NCBI GenBank assembly: GCA_019752015.1
Contig: JAIEMQ010000035.1
Location: 44,451 to 108,450 of the forward strand
Length of the DNA: 64,000 nt
Direction of reading: 5' to 3'
Source of the DNA: Cyanobacteriota bacterium
GTDB taxonomy: Bacteria > Acidobacteriota > Vicinamibacteria > Vicinamibacterales > UBA2999
Under the pieces are notes generated by a model that was given only the letters and a program-made list of their open reading frames with translations, was not told the DNA's origin and searched no databases. Both the position numbers and the translations under genes were made by a program. How positions within the stretch are numbered: the first letter of the stretch is position 1; the number at the start of each line of letters is the position of its first letter. Of the stretch, positions 31,067-38,806 are shown piece by piece.

Positions 31067-32311
31067 ATGCCAGGCAAGGCAGATCACGCGCGGCGGCATG
31101 TTCTTTTTGTTCACCAGACGTACTCGACGGCAAATGCCGAAGGCAGTGGCCGCGCCAACGCCATTTCGGATGCGATGGTGAGAGCCGGCTATAGGGTCAG
31201 CATTGTTGCCGGGGCGAACTCGTACCTGACGGGAACAGTTGACGAAAAATACCGCGGCCGATGGTCGATGGTCGAAGAGCACGATGGCTACACGATCTAC
31301 CGTCCATGGACGTACGCGCGTATGCACAAGAGCTTTGTGCACCGCGCGATTTATTTCCTGGTCTTCATGTGCACGTCGGTCTGGCGCATCCTGTGGATGC
31401 CTCGTTTTGACGTTATCGTCGGCTGCTCGCCGCCGATTACCGTCGGCGTGGCTGCGGCGATCGGCGCGTTCGTTCGCGGCTCCAGATTCATCCTCGAGGT
31501 TCGCGATCTCTGGCCGGCCTTTCCGATTCAGATGGGCGTTCTCAGGAATAGGTTCCTCGTGAGCGTGAGTCTGGCAGTCGAGCGCGTACTGTACCGGCGC
31601 GCCGACCTCGTCGTGATCAACTCGCCCGGATTCATCGAGCATATGGAATCACGCGGCGTGACGGGCGCGCGACTGAGACTAAATCCTAACGGTGTTGACC
31701 TCGACACTTTCAAACCTGTCGAACCGGACGCAAATCTGCGCCAGCAATTGGGCTTGGATGGCAAGTTTGTGGTGCTTTACATCGGCGCTCACGGTCCTGC
31801 GAATGCGCTGCATGCGCTGTTGGACTCAGCCGCGGCGCTCCTCGACGACGAGAACATCCGAATACTCTTGATTGGCGGCGGCAAGCAAAAACCGGAGCTC
31901 GTTGAGCGTGTCCGTCGCGATGGTCTGTCGAATGTCATGATGCTCGCGCCGCAGGCGAAGGACACGATTCCGGCCTACATCGCATTGGCCGACCTTTGTT
32001 ACGCAAGTCTGCAGAACATCTCAATGTTCACCACGACGTATCCAAACAAGGTCTTTGACTACCTCGCCTGTGGAAAGGCGACGCTCACGACGATTGATGG
32101 CGTCAGTCGAAGAGTGATCGAAGACGCCGGAGCCGGAATGTACGTGCCGCTAGATGGTCGGCAAATTGCCGAGAAGATTCGATGGGCCAAGGCCAATACC
32201 GCCGCGCTCCAGGCCATGGGCGATCGCGGACGGCGTGCGGCACTCAAGGAATGGGATCGCAAGTCGTTCGCGGATCAATTCGCGGCGATGGTTGCCCAGT
32301 CACTCACGTGA
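31067..32311 (+). CDS. Glycosyltransferase family 4 (WbuB-like)
   Basis: 414 residues, GT-B fold. N-terminal VLFVHQTYSTANAEGSGR acceptor loop, FILEVRDLWP (the WbuB-group motif), PNGVDLDTFKP, and C-terminal donor-binding block with FTTTYPNKVFDYLACGK. It adds a sugar to the lipid-linked intermediate. ATG 31067 is chosen; a longer frame reaches back into the sugar transferase gene without family sequence. The gene follows the initiating transferase and precedes a methyltransferase with a 4-bp overlap. Confidence 0.93.
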   Translation: MPGKADHARRHVLFVHQTYSTANAEGSGRANAISDAMVRAGYRVSIVAGANSYLTGTVDEKYRGRWSMVEEHDGYTIYRPWTYARMHKSFVHRAIYFLVFMCTSVWRILWMPRFDVIVGCSPPITVGVAAAIGAFVRGSRFILEVRDLWPAFPIQMGVLRNRFLVSVSLAVERVLYRRADLVVINSPGFIEHMESRGVTGARLRLNPNGVDLDTFKPVEPDANLRQQLGLDGKFVVLYIGAHGPANALHALLDSAAALLDDENIRILLIGGGKQKPELVERVRRDGLSNVMMLAPQAKDTIPAYIALADLCYASLQNISMFTTTYPNKVFDYLACGKATLTTIDGVSRRVIEDAGAGMYVPLDGRQIAEKIRWAKANTAALQAMGDRGRRAALKEWDRKSFADQFAAMVAQSLT

Positions 32312-33213
32312 GGCCGGAGCTGGAAGCGGTCCTCGCCTGCCCGGTCTGCCGCGGGGGTTTGCAGCGAAATGTGACCGCTTTTGCCTGCGCGAGCTGTGGT
32401 GAAATGTTTCCGATCGATAACGACGTCCCGAATCTGTTGCCTGCTGCTTCGAGAACGTCACTCGGCCACGATGTTGACGACGCCGAGAATTCGAGGCTGA
32501 GGAACGAACTTGGGAACCGTCCTCGCCTCGCCGCCGTCGTCGAAGCCGTGCGACCGCCGCTGCCATACGATCTACACGGAAGGCGCGTGGGGCAGGAAGC
32601 ATTCGATCGTTCGGTCCCGCGCTCCGATGGACGGACGACATTGGTGTTGGATCTCGGCGCCGGCAATAAGGCCGATGCGCTCAGCGGTCTTACTGAGGAA
32701 GTGCGCCGCGGCCTGATACGAACCGACATGAAGCCCGGACCAGCACTGGATTTCCTTTCAGACGCGCACCACATTCCGATTGCTGACAACTCGCTGGACG
32801 GCGTCGTCTTCCAAGGCGTTGTCGAGCATGTTGCTAAACCGTGGGTAATCGCGGCTGAAATCGTCCGGGTACTGCGGCCGGGCGGCGTCGTCTATTGCGA
32901 GGCGCCGTTCATGCAGTGGTACCACGAGGATCCGAAGGATTACTATCGGTTTACCGAGGATGGGCTGAGAGCGCTTTTCGATGGGTGCGAAACCGTCAAG
33001 AGCGGCGTCGCAATCGGGCCGGTAGGAGCGGTGATTGGAATCAGTCGCGAGCTTCCAGCAATGCTATTCACGAATCGGTATATTTATTGGCCGCTGAAGT
33101 GGTTGCTTGCATGGTTGACGTATCCGGCGATCTTGTTTGATCGCTTGTACCGGAACAAGGTACGCGCCAAGACCGTGGCGCTTGCGGTTTACCTGGTGGT
33201 GCGAAAGGCGTGA
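32308..33213 (+). CDS. SAM-dependent methyltransferase with N-terminal zinc ribbon
   Basis: 301 residues. N-terminal Trm112-like zinc ribbon (LACPVCRGGL...FACASCGEMF: two CxxC pairs) joined to a class I methyltransferase (VLDLGAGNKADAL, LDGVVFQGVVEHVAKPW, RVLRPGGVVYCEAPF). The C-terminal helices (IYWPLKWLLAWLTYPAILF) are hydrophobic and may touch the membrane. Probably methylates a sugar or the polymer end. GTG 32308 overlaps the GT4 stop; 4-bp overlap with the next gene. Confidence 0.9.
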   Translation: MRPELEAVLACPVCRGGLQRNVTAFACASCGEMFPIDNDVPNLLPAASRTSLGHDVDDAENSRLRNELGNRPRLAAVVEAVRPPLPYDLHGRRVGQEAFDRSVPRSDGRTTLVLDLGAGNKADALSGLTEEVRRGLIRTDMKPGPALDFLSDAHHIPIADNSLDGVVFQGVVEHVAKPWVIAAEIVRVLRPGGVVYCEAPFMQWYHEDPKDYYRFTEDGLRALFDGCETVKSGVAIGPVGAVIGISRELPAMLFTNRYIYWPLKWLLAWLTYPAILFDRLYRNKVRAKTVALAVYLVVRKA

Positions 33214-34001
33214 AGCTGACGTTTCTTGGCCAAAGCGGCTTCGTGCTCGCGGCCGAACGAACCATCGTGATTGACCCGTTTCTGGGAGATCTGGAAGATC
33301 CCGCTGAACGCGCGCAACACCCGCGACTGTTCGCACCACCTCTCAGCGGAAGTGACCTCGCGAACATCGACCTGGTGCTCGTCAGCCATCATCATGGCGA
33401 TCACTGTCATATTCGGTCGCTCGTCGAGATCGCGCGACAAAATCCTGAGTGCGTGTTCGTCACCACAAAGAGTAGCGCGGAGATGCTCACGGCCGCAGGA
33501 TTTCCAATGGATCGCGTGACCGTGCCTGAGTTCCCAGGGCAGGTCGCGTCCTTGCACATCCCCGTTTGGGTCGTCCCTGCGGCACACTATGACTTTTCAC
33601 ATCGCGCGGACACGGTTTTCGATTACTTCGGGTTTGTCGTCAAGACAGGATCCGGCGCGGTCTATTTTGCTGGCGACACGATTCCTTATGTAGGCCAGGC
33701 AGGCATGATCCGGCGGATGGAAGTCGATCTCGCGATCCTTCCGGTCAATGGCCGTGATCGGCATCGCGACGAACAAGGCATTATCGGCAACATGGACGCG
33801 ACGGAGGCGGCCAAGGTTGCACGGGAGAGCGGCGTTCGCTGTGTGCTCCCATGTCACTTCGGCATGTTTGCCAGCAACACAGTCGATCCCAATGTAGTCG
33901 ACCGAATCTTGGCGGACGAGTGCGGCAGCATCGAACGCTGGATGCCAGTCGTTGGCTCGACGTTTCATTACTCAACGAACCGATGGAACCTCGTTTCCTG
34001 A
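33210..34001 (+). CDS. Metallo-beta-lactamase fold hydrolase (UlaG-like)
   Basis: 263 residues with the metal-binding HxHxDH motif (SHHHGDHCHI), further His at PAAHYDFSH, Asp in FAGDTIPY and CHFGMF near the end, so both metal sites look complete. The fold resembles the UlaG lactonase/phosphodiesterase group. Its place inside a polysaccharide operon suggests hydrolysis of a sugar lactone or phosphoester, but this is an inference. It overlaps the next gene by 19 bp. Confidence 0.88.
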   Translation: MKLTFLGQSGFVLAAERTIVIDPFLGDLEDPAERAQHPRLFAPPLSGSDLANIDLVLVSHHHGDHCHIRSLVEIARQNPECVFVTTKSSAEMLTAAGFPMDRVTVPEFPGQVASLHIPVWVVPAAHYDFSHRADTVFDYFGFVVKTGSGAVYFAGDTIPYVGQAGMIRRMEVDLAILPVNGRDRHRDEQGIIGNMDATEAAKVARESGVRCVLPCHFGMFASNTVDPNVVDRILADECGSIERWMPVVGSTFHYSTNRWNLVS

Positions 34002-34597
34002 ATCTGACGCCTAGCCATCACGAGATGATGCTGCTGCTGACGATTCATCGGCGAAACGGCGTCTCCATTCCCGCGAACCCGCGTGAGCTTCCGCCTGCAG
34101 CGCTCGATCATGTGCCGCTGTCCAGGCTTATTGACGACGGTCTCGTCACGCTGACCGCGAACGGCGATCACAGCGTCATGCGCCTGACGCCAGTTGGCTT
34201 GTCCTATTTGCGCGGACTCGTCATCGACTATCACCTCGAACTGATGGATCGACGCGCGGCGTCCAACGAGTTTTTCTCGGACCTGGTCGAAAAGCTCAAA
34301 CGCGCGGGTTGTCGCCGGATCGCCCTGTACGGCGCCAGCGACACTGCCAAGGTCCTCCTGGACTTCCTCAAGTCCTCGCCAATCGAAGCGGTTGCCGTGC
34401 TCGACGACGACCCGATAAAGCAGGGCGATACCTTCTCGGGGGTACCGATTGTCGCGCCGTCGAAACTGTCATTGTTCGACTACGATTCTGTCGTCGTGAC
34501 GACAGTGTTGTTCCAGGACAAGATTCTCAAAGAAAAAGCGTCGGCGGTGCCACCCGGCAAGCGAGTGATTGGCCTGTTCGACAGCTTATTAAGCTGA
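33983..34597 (+). CDS. Winged-helix + Rossmann-like two-domain protein, unknown function
   Basis: 204 residues. The first about 95 look like a winged helix (LTPSHHEMMLLLTIHRRNG, LSRLIDDGLVTLTANGD, RLTPVGLSYLRGL). After a linker, residues about 110-200 form a nucleotide-binding-like half Rossmann fold (RRIALYGASDTAKVLLDFL, VAVLDDDPIKQGDTFSGVPIV), like the N-terminal domain of PglD/NeuD proteins. ATG 33983 is chosen because the fold begins there. It could be a sugar-responsive regulator or an enzyme accessory. Function not known. Confidence 0.75.
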   Translation: MEPRFLNLTPSHHEMMLLLTIHRRNGVSIPANPRELPPAALDHVPLSRLIDDGLVTLTANGDHSVMRLTPVGLSYLRGLVIDYHLELMDRRAASNEFFSDLVEKLKRAGCRRIALYGASDTAKVLLDFLKSSPIEAVAVLDDDPIKQGDTFSGVPIVAPSKLSLFDYDSVVVTTVLFQDKILKEKASAVPPGKRVIGLFDSLLS

Positions 34598-34607
34598 GGA
34601 GCTGGGA

Positions 34608-35390
34608 TTGCATATTGACCTGTCAGGACGTGTCGTCGTCATCACCGGCGCCGGTCGTGGCATCGGCGCCACGCTGGCGTCGCGGTTTGCCGCTGAAGGC
34701 GCCAGACTCGTGCTGATCGAAAAGGATAGGGCGAATCTCGATCGCGTGGCATCCAGTCTCGGCTCGGTGAACGTGTTGCCAATTCATGGCGACGTCACCG
34801 ATGAACACCAGGTGAATGACGCGATGACGTCGGCAATATCTCGGTTCGGCCGTGTCGATGTGTTAATCAACAACGCCGGCATCGCCCCCACCGCCGATAT
34901 CGAGACGATGACCGCTCAGGAATGGCAGGACACGTTCTCAGCGAATACGACGGGCGTTTTCTTCTGCAGTCGCGCAGTGATTCCGCACATGAAGGCGGCC
35001 GAGCGCGGGCGCATCCTGTCAGCTTCGTCGTTTGCAGCAGTCATTCCGTCTCTTGGTTTTGGTGCGTATGCGGCCTCCAAAGCCGCGGTCGTCGCGTTCA
35101 CGCGCGTGCTCGCCGCCGAACTGGGGCCGTGGGGCATTACCGCCAACACCTACACGCCGGGAATGATCCCCACGCCATTGAACAGCTATGCTGAAGCGCC
35201 CGCCGCGACGCAGGAACGGTTGCTCAACACGCTGTCTTTGAGGAAATGGGGATCGGCCGAAGACATCGCGTCCCTGCTCATTTTCTTGGCCTCGGATTAC
35301 GCTTCGTACATCACGGGCGCAGACTTGGAGATCACGGGCGGCAAGTACGCAGTGCAGTTTCCGCAGCTCGCCTACGAGCGTAAGAAATGA
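34608..35390 (+). CDS. Short-chain dehydrogenase/reductase (SDR)
   Basis: 260 residues, classical SDR: VVVITGAGRGIGATLAS cofactor loop, NNAGIAP, catalytic Ser (SASSFAAV), YAASK, and C-terminal LASDYASYITGADLEITGG. Close in pattern to FabG/3-hydroxyacyl dehydrogenases. The start TTG 34608 has GAGG-like sequence upstream (CTGAGGAGCTGGGA). It is followed by an acyltransferase and a CoA-transferase with 4-bp overlaps, so it may reduce an acyl intermediate rather than a sugar. Confidence 0.93.
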   Translation: MHIDLSGRVVVITGAGRGIGATLASRFAAEGARLVLIEKDRANLDRVASSLGSVNVLPIHGDVTDEHQVNDAMTSAISRFGRVDVLINNAGIAPTADIETMTAQEWQDTFSANTTGVFFCSRAVIPHMKAAERGRILSASSFAAVIPSLGFGAYAASKAAVVAFTRVLAAELGPWGITANTYTPGMIPTPLNSYAEAPAATQERLLNTLSLRKWGSAEDIASLLIFLASDYASYITGADLEITGGKYAVQFPQLAYERKK

Positions 35391-36049
35391 ACATCGTCAT
35401 CTACGGCTGCGGCGAAAACGGATGTCAGGCGTATCATTGTTTGCGCCACGACTCCAACGTTACGATGATCGGATTTCTCGACGGCAATCCAAAGACGAAG
35501 GGAACCGAGTATTTGGGGCTGCCCGTGTTGGGCGACTTCGATGAGATCGCCCGATTACGCCGTGACGCCGGTCTTCGCGGCGCCATTGCCGCAGTGGGCG
35601 ACAACGTCGCGCGCGCCCGCATCAACACCCGGTTGCGCCATGAAGGCTTGCAAATCGTGCGCGCGATTCATCCACAAGTGATGATCGAGTCGCCGAAAAG
35701 CATCGGTGAGGGGGTCATCCTCGAGATGGGCGCGGCAGTTCACGCGCTGGCGGAGGTCGGCGAAGGCTGCTTCATGGGCACGGCGACGATCATGGCGCAT
35801 CACTGCAAGGCGGGCCGATACACCACGCTCTCGGGCGGCGTGTCCACCGGCGGAGGCGTGACCGTTGGATCATTCACGTTAATTGGCGTTGGCGCCAACA
35901 TTCATCCGCATCGCAACGTGGGTTCGAACGTGATTGTCGGCGTTGGAGCATCAGTCATCAAGGACGTTCCGGATAACTGTGTCGTCGCCGGCGTACCAGC
36001 CAGGCATTTGCGCACCCTCGCGGCGCTTGATCTAACCGGAGTCAAGTGA
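35387..36049 (+). CDS. Left-handed beta-helix acyltransferase (NeuD/PglD family)
   Basis: 220 residues. N-terminal PglD-like nucleotide-sugar-binding domain (IVIYGCGENGCQAYHCL, IGFLDGNPKTKGTEYLGLPVLG) and C-terminal hexapeptide repeats (EGVILEMGAAVHALAEVGEGCFMG and on; VGVGASVIKDVPDNCVVAGVPARHL). Transfers an acetyl or other acyl group from CoA to the amino group of a sugar. It lies between an SDR and a CoA-transferase with 4-bp overlaps on both sides. Confidence 0.9.
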   Translation: MNIVIYGCGENGCQAYHCLRHDSNVTMIGFLDGNPKTKGTEYLGLPVLGDFDEIARLRRDAGLRGAIAAVGDNVARARINTRLRHEGLQIVRAIHPQVMIESPKSIGEGVILEMGAAVHALAEVGEGCFMGTATIMAHHCKAGRYTTLSGGVSTGGGVTVGSFTLIGVGANIHPHRNVGSNVIVGVGASVIKDVPDNCVVAGVPARHLRTLAALDLTGVK

Positions 36050-37581
36050 GTCGCAACAAGTTTCAATCCGTCGACAACGCAGTCGAACTCGTCGCCGACG
36101 GCATGACACTCGGCGTCACTGGTTTCCGATGGGCCGGTGCCTCGGAGCTGCTGCTCCGGACTCTTGCCGCTCGCTTCAAGGCGACGGGTCATCCGAGGGA
36201 CTTGACCCTCATCTACTCGAGTGCATCGGGCGACAACGTTTCGACCGGCTTGGAACATCTCGCTGAGCCCGGCTTGCTGCGGCGAGTCATTGGAGGATTC
36301 TGGGGGGCAACTCCCCGGCTCGCCGCACTCGCCGAGCAAGGTGCGATCGAGGCATACAATTTTCCGCAAGGACAGATCGCGAGGCTCTACGGCGCGATCG
36401 CTTCCGGCCTGCCAGGACTGGTGTCGAGGGTAGGCATAGGCACCTATATCGATCCTAGAAACGGCGGCGGCCGGATGAACGCGAAGACACCTGCCGCACT
36501 CGTTGAAGTAGTCAGGCTTCGTGGCGAAGAGTGGCTGCTGTACCACACTCTGCCGATCGACGTCGCATTTGTCCGCGGCACGACCGGCGATGCGCGCGGG
36601 CACATCTCGATGGAACACGAAGCGATGACGACCGAAGCGATATCGCTCGCCTTTGCCGCCCACAACAGTCGTGGCAAGGTGATCGGCCAGGTCTGCCGGC
36701 AGGTTGAGGCCGGCCAGGTTCATCCTCGCGCTGTCGCGATTCCCGGCTATGTCGTCGATCACCTGGTTCTTGCTTCTGACGCAGATCACGATCACAGGCA
36801 GTGCGTCGGCAGCGTCTATGACGGCCGCCTGACAGGCGACATTCAAGCCAACGAAAGCGCGGAAGGATCGACGCCCGACCTGATTCGATCGCTCGTCACG
36901 GGGCGCGCGTTGAAGGAAATCAGGGCGGGCGATGTCATCAATCTTGGCCAGGGCATTCCGAGCGAAATCGCGCCATTGGTCCGGAACACACCGCTGGCGG
37001 AGTCAGTACATTTCACAGTTGAGAGCGGAGTTGCCGGAGGAATCCCAAGGCCGGTGCCGGACTTCGGGATCGCGATCAATCCGGAGGCGATCCTCCGGCA
37101 CGACGACCAATTCGTCTTCTATAACGGTGGCGGTCTTGACGTGACCTTTCTCGGATTCGCCGAGATCGATGCCGATGCGAACATCAATGCCAGCTATTTC
37201 CGCGGTCGTTCGGTCGGCTGTGGCGGCTTCCTGGATATCGCCTATCCCGCGAAACGGCTGGTGATGTGCGGCACGCTGACCGCGGGCGGGCTTGCGGTCG
37301 ACGTTCGTGATGGCCAGCTCTCAATCGTGTCTGAAGGCAAGAACAAGAAATTTGTGAAGAGCCTTCAGCAGCTGATGTTCAACCCGCTTCGAGCGAGGCG
37401 CGGCGAGCAGTCGATGCTGGTCGTGACGGAACGGTGTGTGTTTGACGTGCATGACGGGCGCCTCCGCCTGATCGAAGTGGCCCCGGGAATTGATGTCGAC
37501 CGCGACGTGCTGGCGCAGATGGAATTCAAGCCAGTCATGGCGGAGACGATGCGGCAGATGTTAATCGCAATCGATCGCTGA
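36046..37581 (+). CDS. Acyl-CoA:carboxylate CoA-transferase, fused subunits
   Basis: 511 residues. Both family I CoA-transferase halves are in one chain: subunit A-like (about 1-250; MTLGVTGFRWAGASELLL, GHISMEHEA) and subunit B-like (about 290-510; VINLGQGIPSEIAPL). The catalytic Glu is in FTVESGVAGG. The family (acetoacetate, propionate or succinyl-CoA transferases) normally serves acid metabolism. Here it is inside a sugar operon, overlapping an acyltransferase by 4 bp, which suggests it makes the acyl-CoA used to decorate an amino sugar. GTG start. Confidence 0.9.
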   Translation: MSRNKFQSVDNAVELVADGMTLGVTGFRWAGASELLLRTLAARFKATGHPRDLTLIYSSASGDNVSTGLEHLAEPGLLRRVIGGFWGATPRLAALAEQGAIEAYNFPQGQIARLYGAIASGLPGLVSRVGIGTYIDPRNGGGRMNAKTPAALVEVVRLRGEEWLLYHTLPIDVAFVRGTTGDARGHISMEHEAMTTEAISLAFAAHNSRGKVIGQVCRQVEAGQVHPRAVAIPGYVVDHLVLASDADHDHRQCVGSVYDGRLTGDIQANESAEGSTPDLIRSLVTGRALKEIRAGDVINLGQGIPSEIAPLVRNTPLAESVHFTVESGVAGGIPRPVPDFGIAINPEAILRHDDQFVFYNGGGLDVTFLGFAEIDADANINASYFRGRSVGCGGFLDIAYPAKRLVMCGTLTAGGLAVDVRDGQLSIVSEGKNKKFVKSLQQLMFNPLRARRGEQSMLVVTERCVFDVHDGRLRLIEVAPGIDVDRDVLAQMEFKPVMAETMRQMLIAIDR

Positions 37582-37597
37582 TCAGACGGAGAGTCCA

Positions 37598-38806
37598 ATG
37601 ACGACCAAGTACCGATTCAGCCTGCAATATCCGAAGCCGCTGGAGGCCGACGAGCTCGGAGCGATGAACCAGCTTGCGCGCGACGGGAATTTCTCGCGTT
37701 ACACATCGGATGTGACCAACCAGCTGGAGCAAGAGTTTTCAAAGTTTTTTGGCGTTGCGCATTCGGTGACTTGTTCGTCAGGCACCGCGGCGATTCACGG
37801 GGCGCTGATCGGATTGGATTTGCCGGTAGGCTCCGAGGTGATAACGACGCCCGTCACAGACGTGGGTGTCGTGCTGCCGATCATCTACCAGAATCTCATT
37901 CCGGTTTTCGCCGACCTCGATCCGACGACCTACAACCTCGATCCTAAATCAGTCGAGGCGAAGATTACGCCGAACACCAGCGCGATCATCGCGGTGCATC
38001 TCGCCGGCAATCCGGCTCCTTTGGACGAGCTGCTCGCGTTGGCGAAGCGCCACAACATCCCGCTCATCGAGGACTGTTCGCAGGCACACGGTGCGGAATA
38101 CCACGGTAAACGTGTCGGCTCAATGGGAACACTGGGCATTGCGAGCCTGCAGCAGAGCAAGCACATTACCAGCGGCGAAGGCGGCGTGATCATGGGCAAC
38201 GACACGATCCTGATGGATCGTGTACGGTTGGCCGTCGATAAGGGCTGGCAGCGTTTCAAGAGCCTTCGTGAGCGGCGCTATGAGTTCCTTTCGCTGAACT
38301 ACCGTTACACCGGAATTCAGGCAGCCGCCGTTCTGCCGCAGGTGCGCCGCGTCGATCGTATCCTCGCGAAGAAGCGCCGCATGGCCGCGTTGTTGCGCGA
38401 GCGGCTGCAGCCGCTTTCAGACTCGATCGGTTGTCAGCTGGTGCTCGACGGAGCGATTAGCTCGTACTACTCATTCCCAACCTACGTGAAGCGCGACGAA
38501 GCATTCCGCGACGAACTTGTGGACATATTGGCTCGCGATTACGACATCGAGTGCGCCTATGGCTACGCGAACCCCGTGCCGCTCTATCTGTGCACCGCCG
38601 CGCTGGAGGACCCCGTCAAGCATGGCCGCGGCCTTCGTTACACCGAACGCCGTTACCCAAAGGGCACATGTCCCGTCGCGGAGGACTTGTTGAAGCGCTC
38701 GTTCCTGCTCCCGTTCAACGAGAAGTTCGACGAGAGTGACGTCAAGGAAATGGTTACGAGAGTCGGCGCTGCGCTCGAACGGATGGTGACAACACACGCA
38801 GGTTGA
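37598..38806 (+). CDS. DegT/DnrJ/EryC1-type sugar aminotransferase (1)
   Basis: 402 residues, PLP-dependent. Key blocks: CSSGTAAIHGAL, PVTDVGVVLPI, IEDCSQAHGAEYHGKRVG and the PLP Lys in LQQSKHITSGEGG. Aminates a keto sugar on a nucleotide carrier, or a cyclitol ketone. ATG 37598 has GGAGAG upstream at good distance. The stop overlaps the next start by 1 bp. A second, distinct family member follows at 40761. Confidence 0.94.
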   Translation: MTTKYRFSLQYPKPLEADELGAMNQLARDGNFSRYTSDVTNQLEQEFSKFFGVAHSVTCSSGTAAIHGALIGLDLPVGSEVITTPVTDVGVVLPIIYQNLIPVFADLDPTTYNLDPKSVEAKITPNTSAIIAVHLAGNPAPLDELLALAKRHNIPLIEDCSQAHGAEYHGKRVGSMGTLGIASLQQSKHITSGEGGVIMGNDTILMDRVRLAVDKGWQRFKSLRERRYEFLSLNYRYTGIQAAAVLPQVRRVDRILAKKRRMAALLRERLQPLSDSIGCQLVLDGAISSYYSFPTYVKRDEAFRDELVDILARDYDIECAYGYANPVPLYLCTAALEDPVKHGRGLRYTERRYPKGTCPVAEDLLKRSFLLPFNEKFDESDVKEMVTRVGAALERMVTTHAG

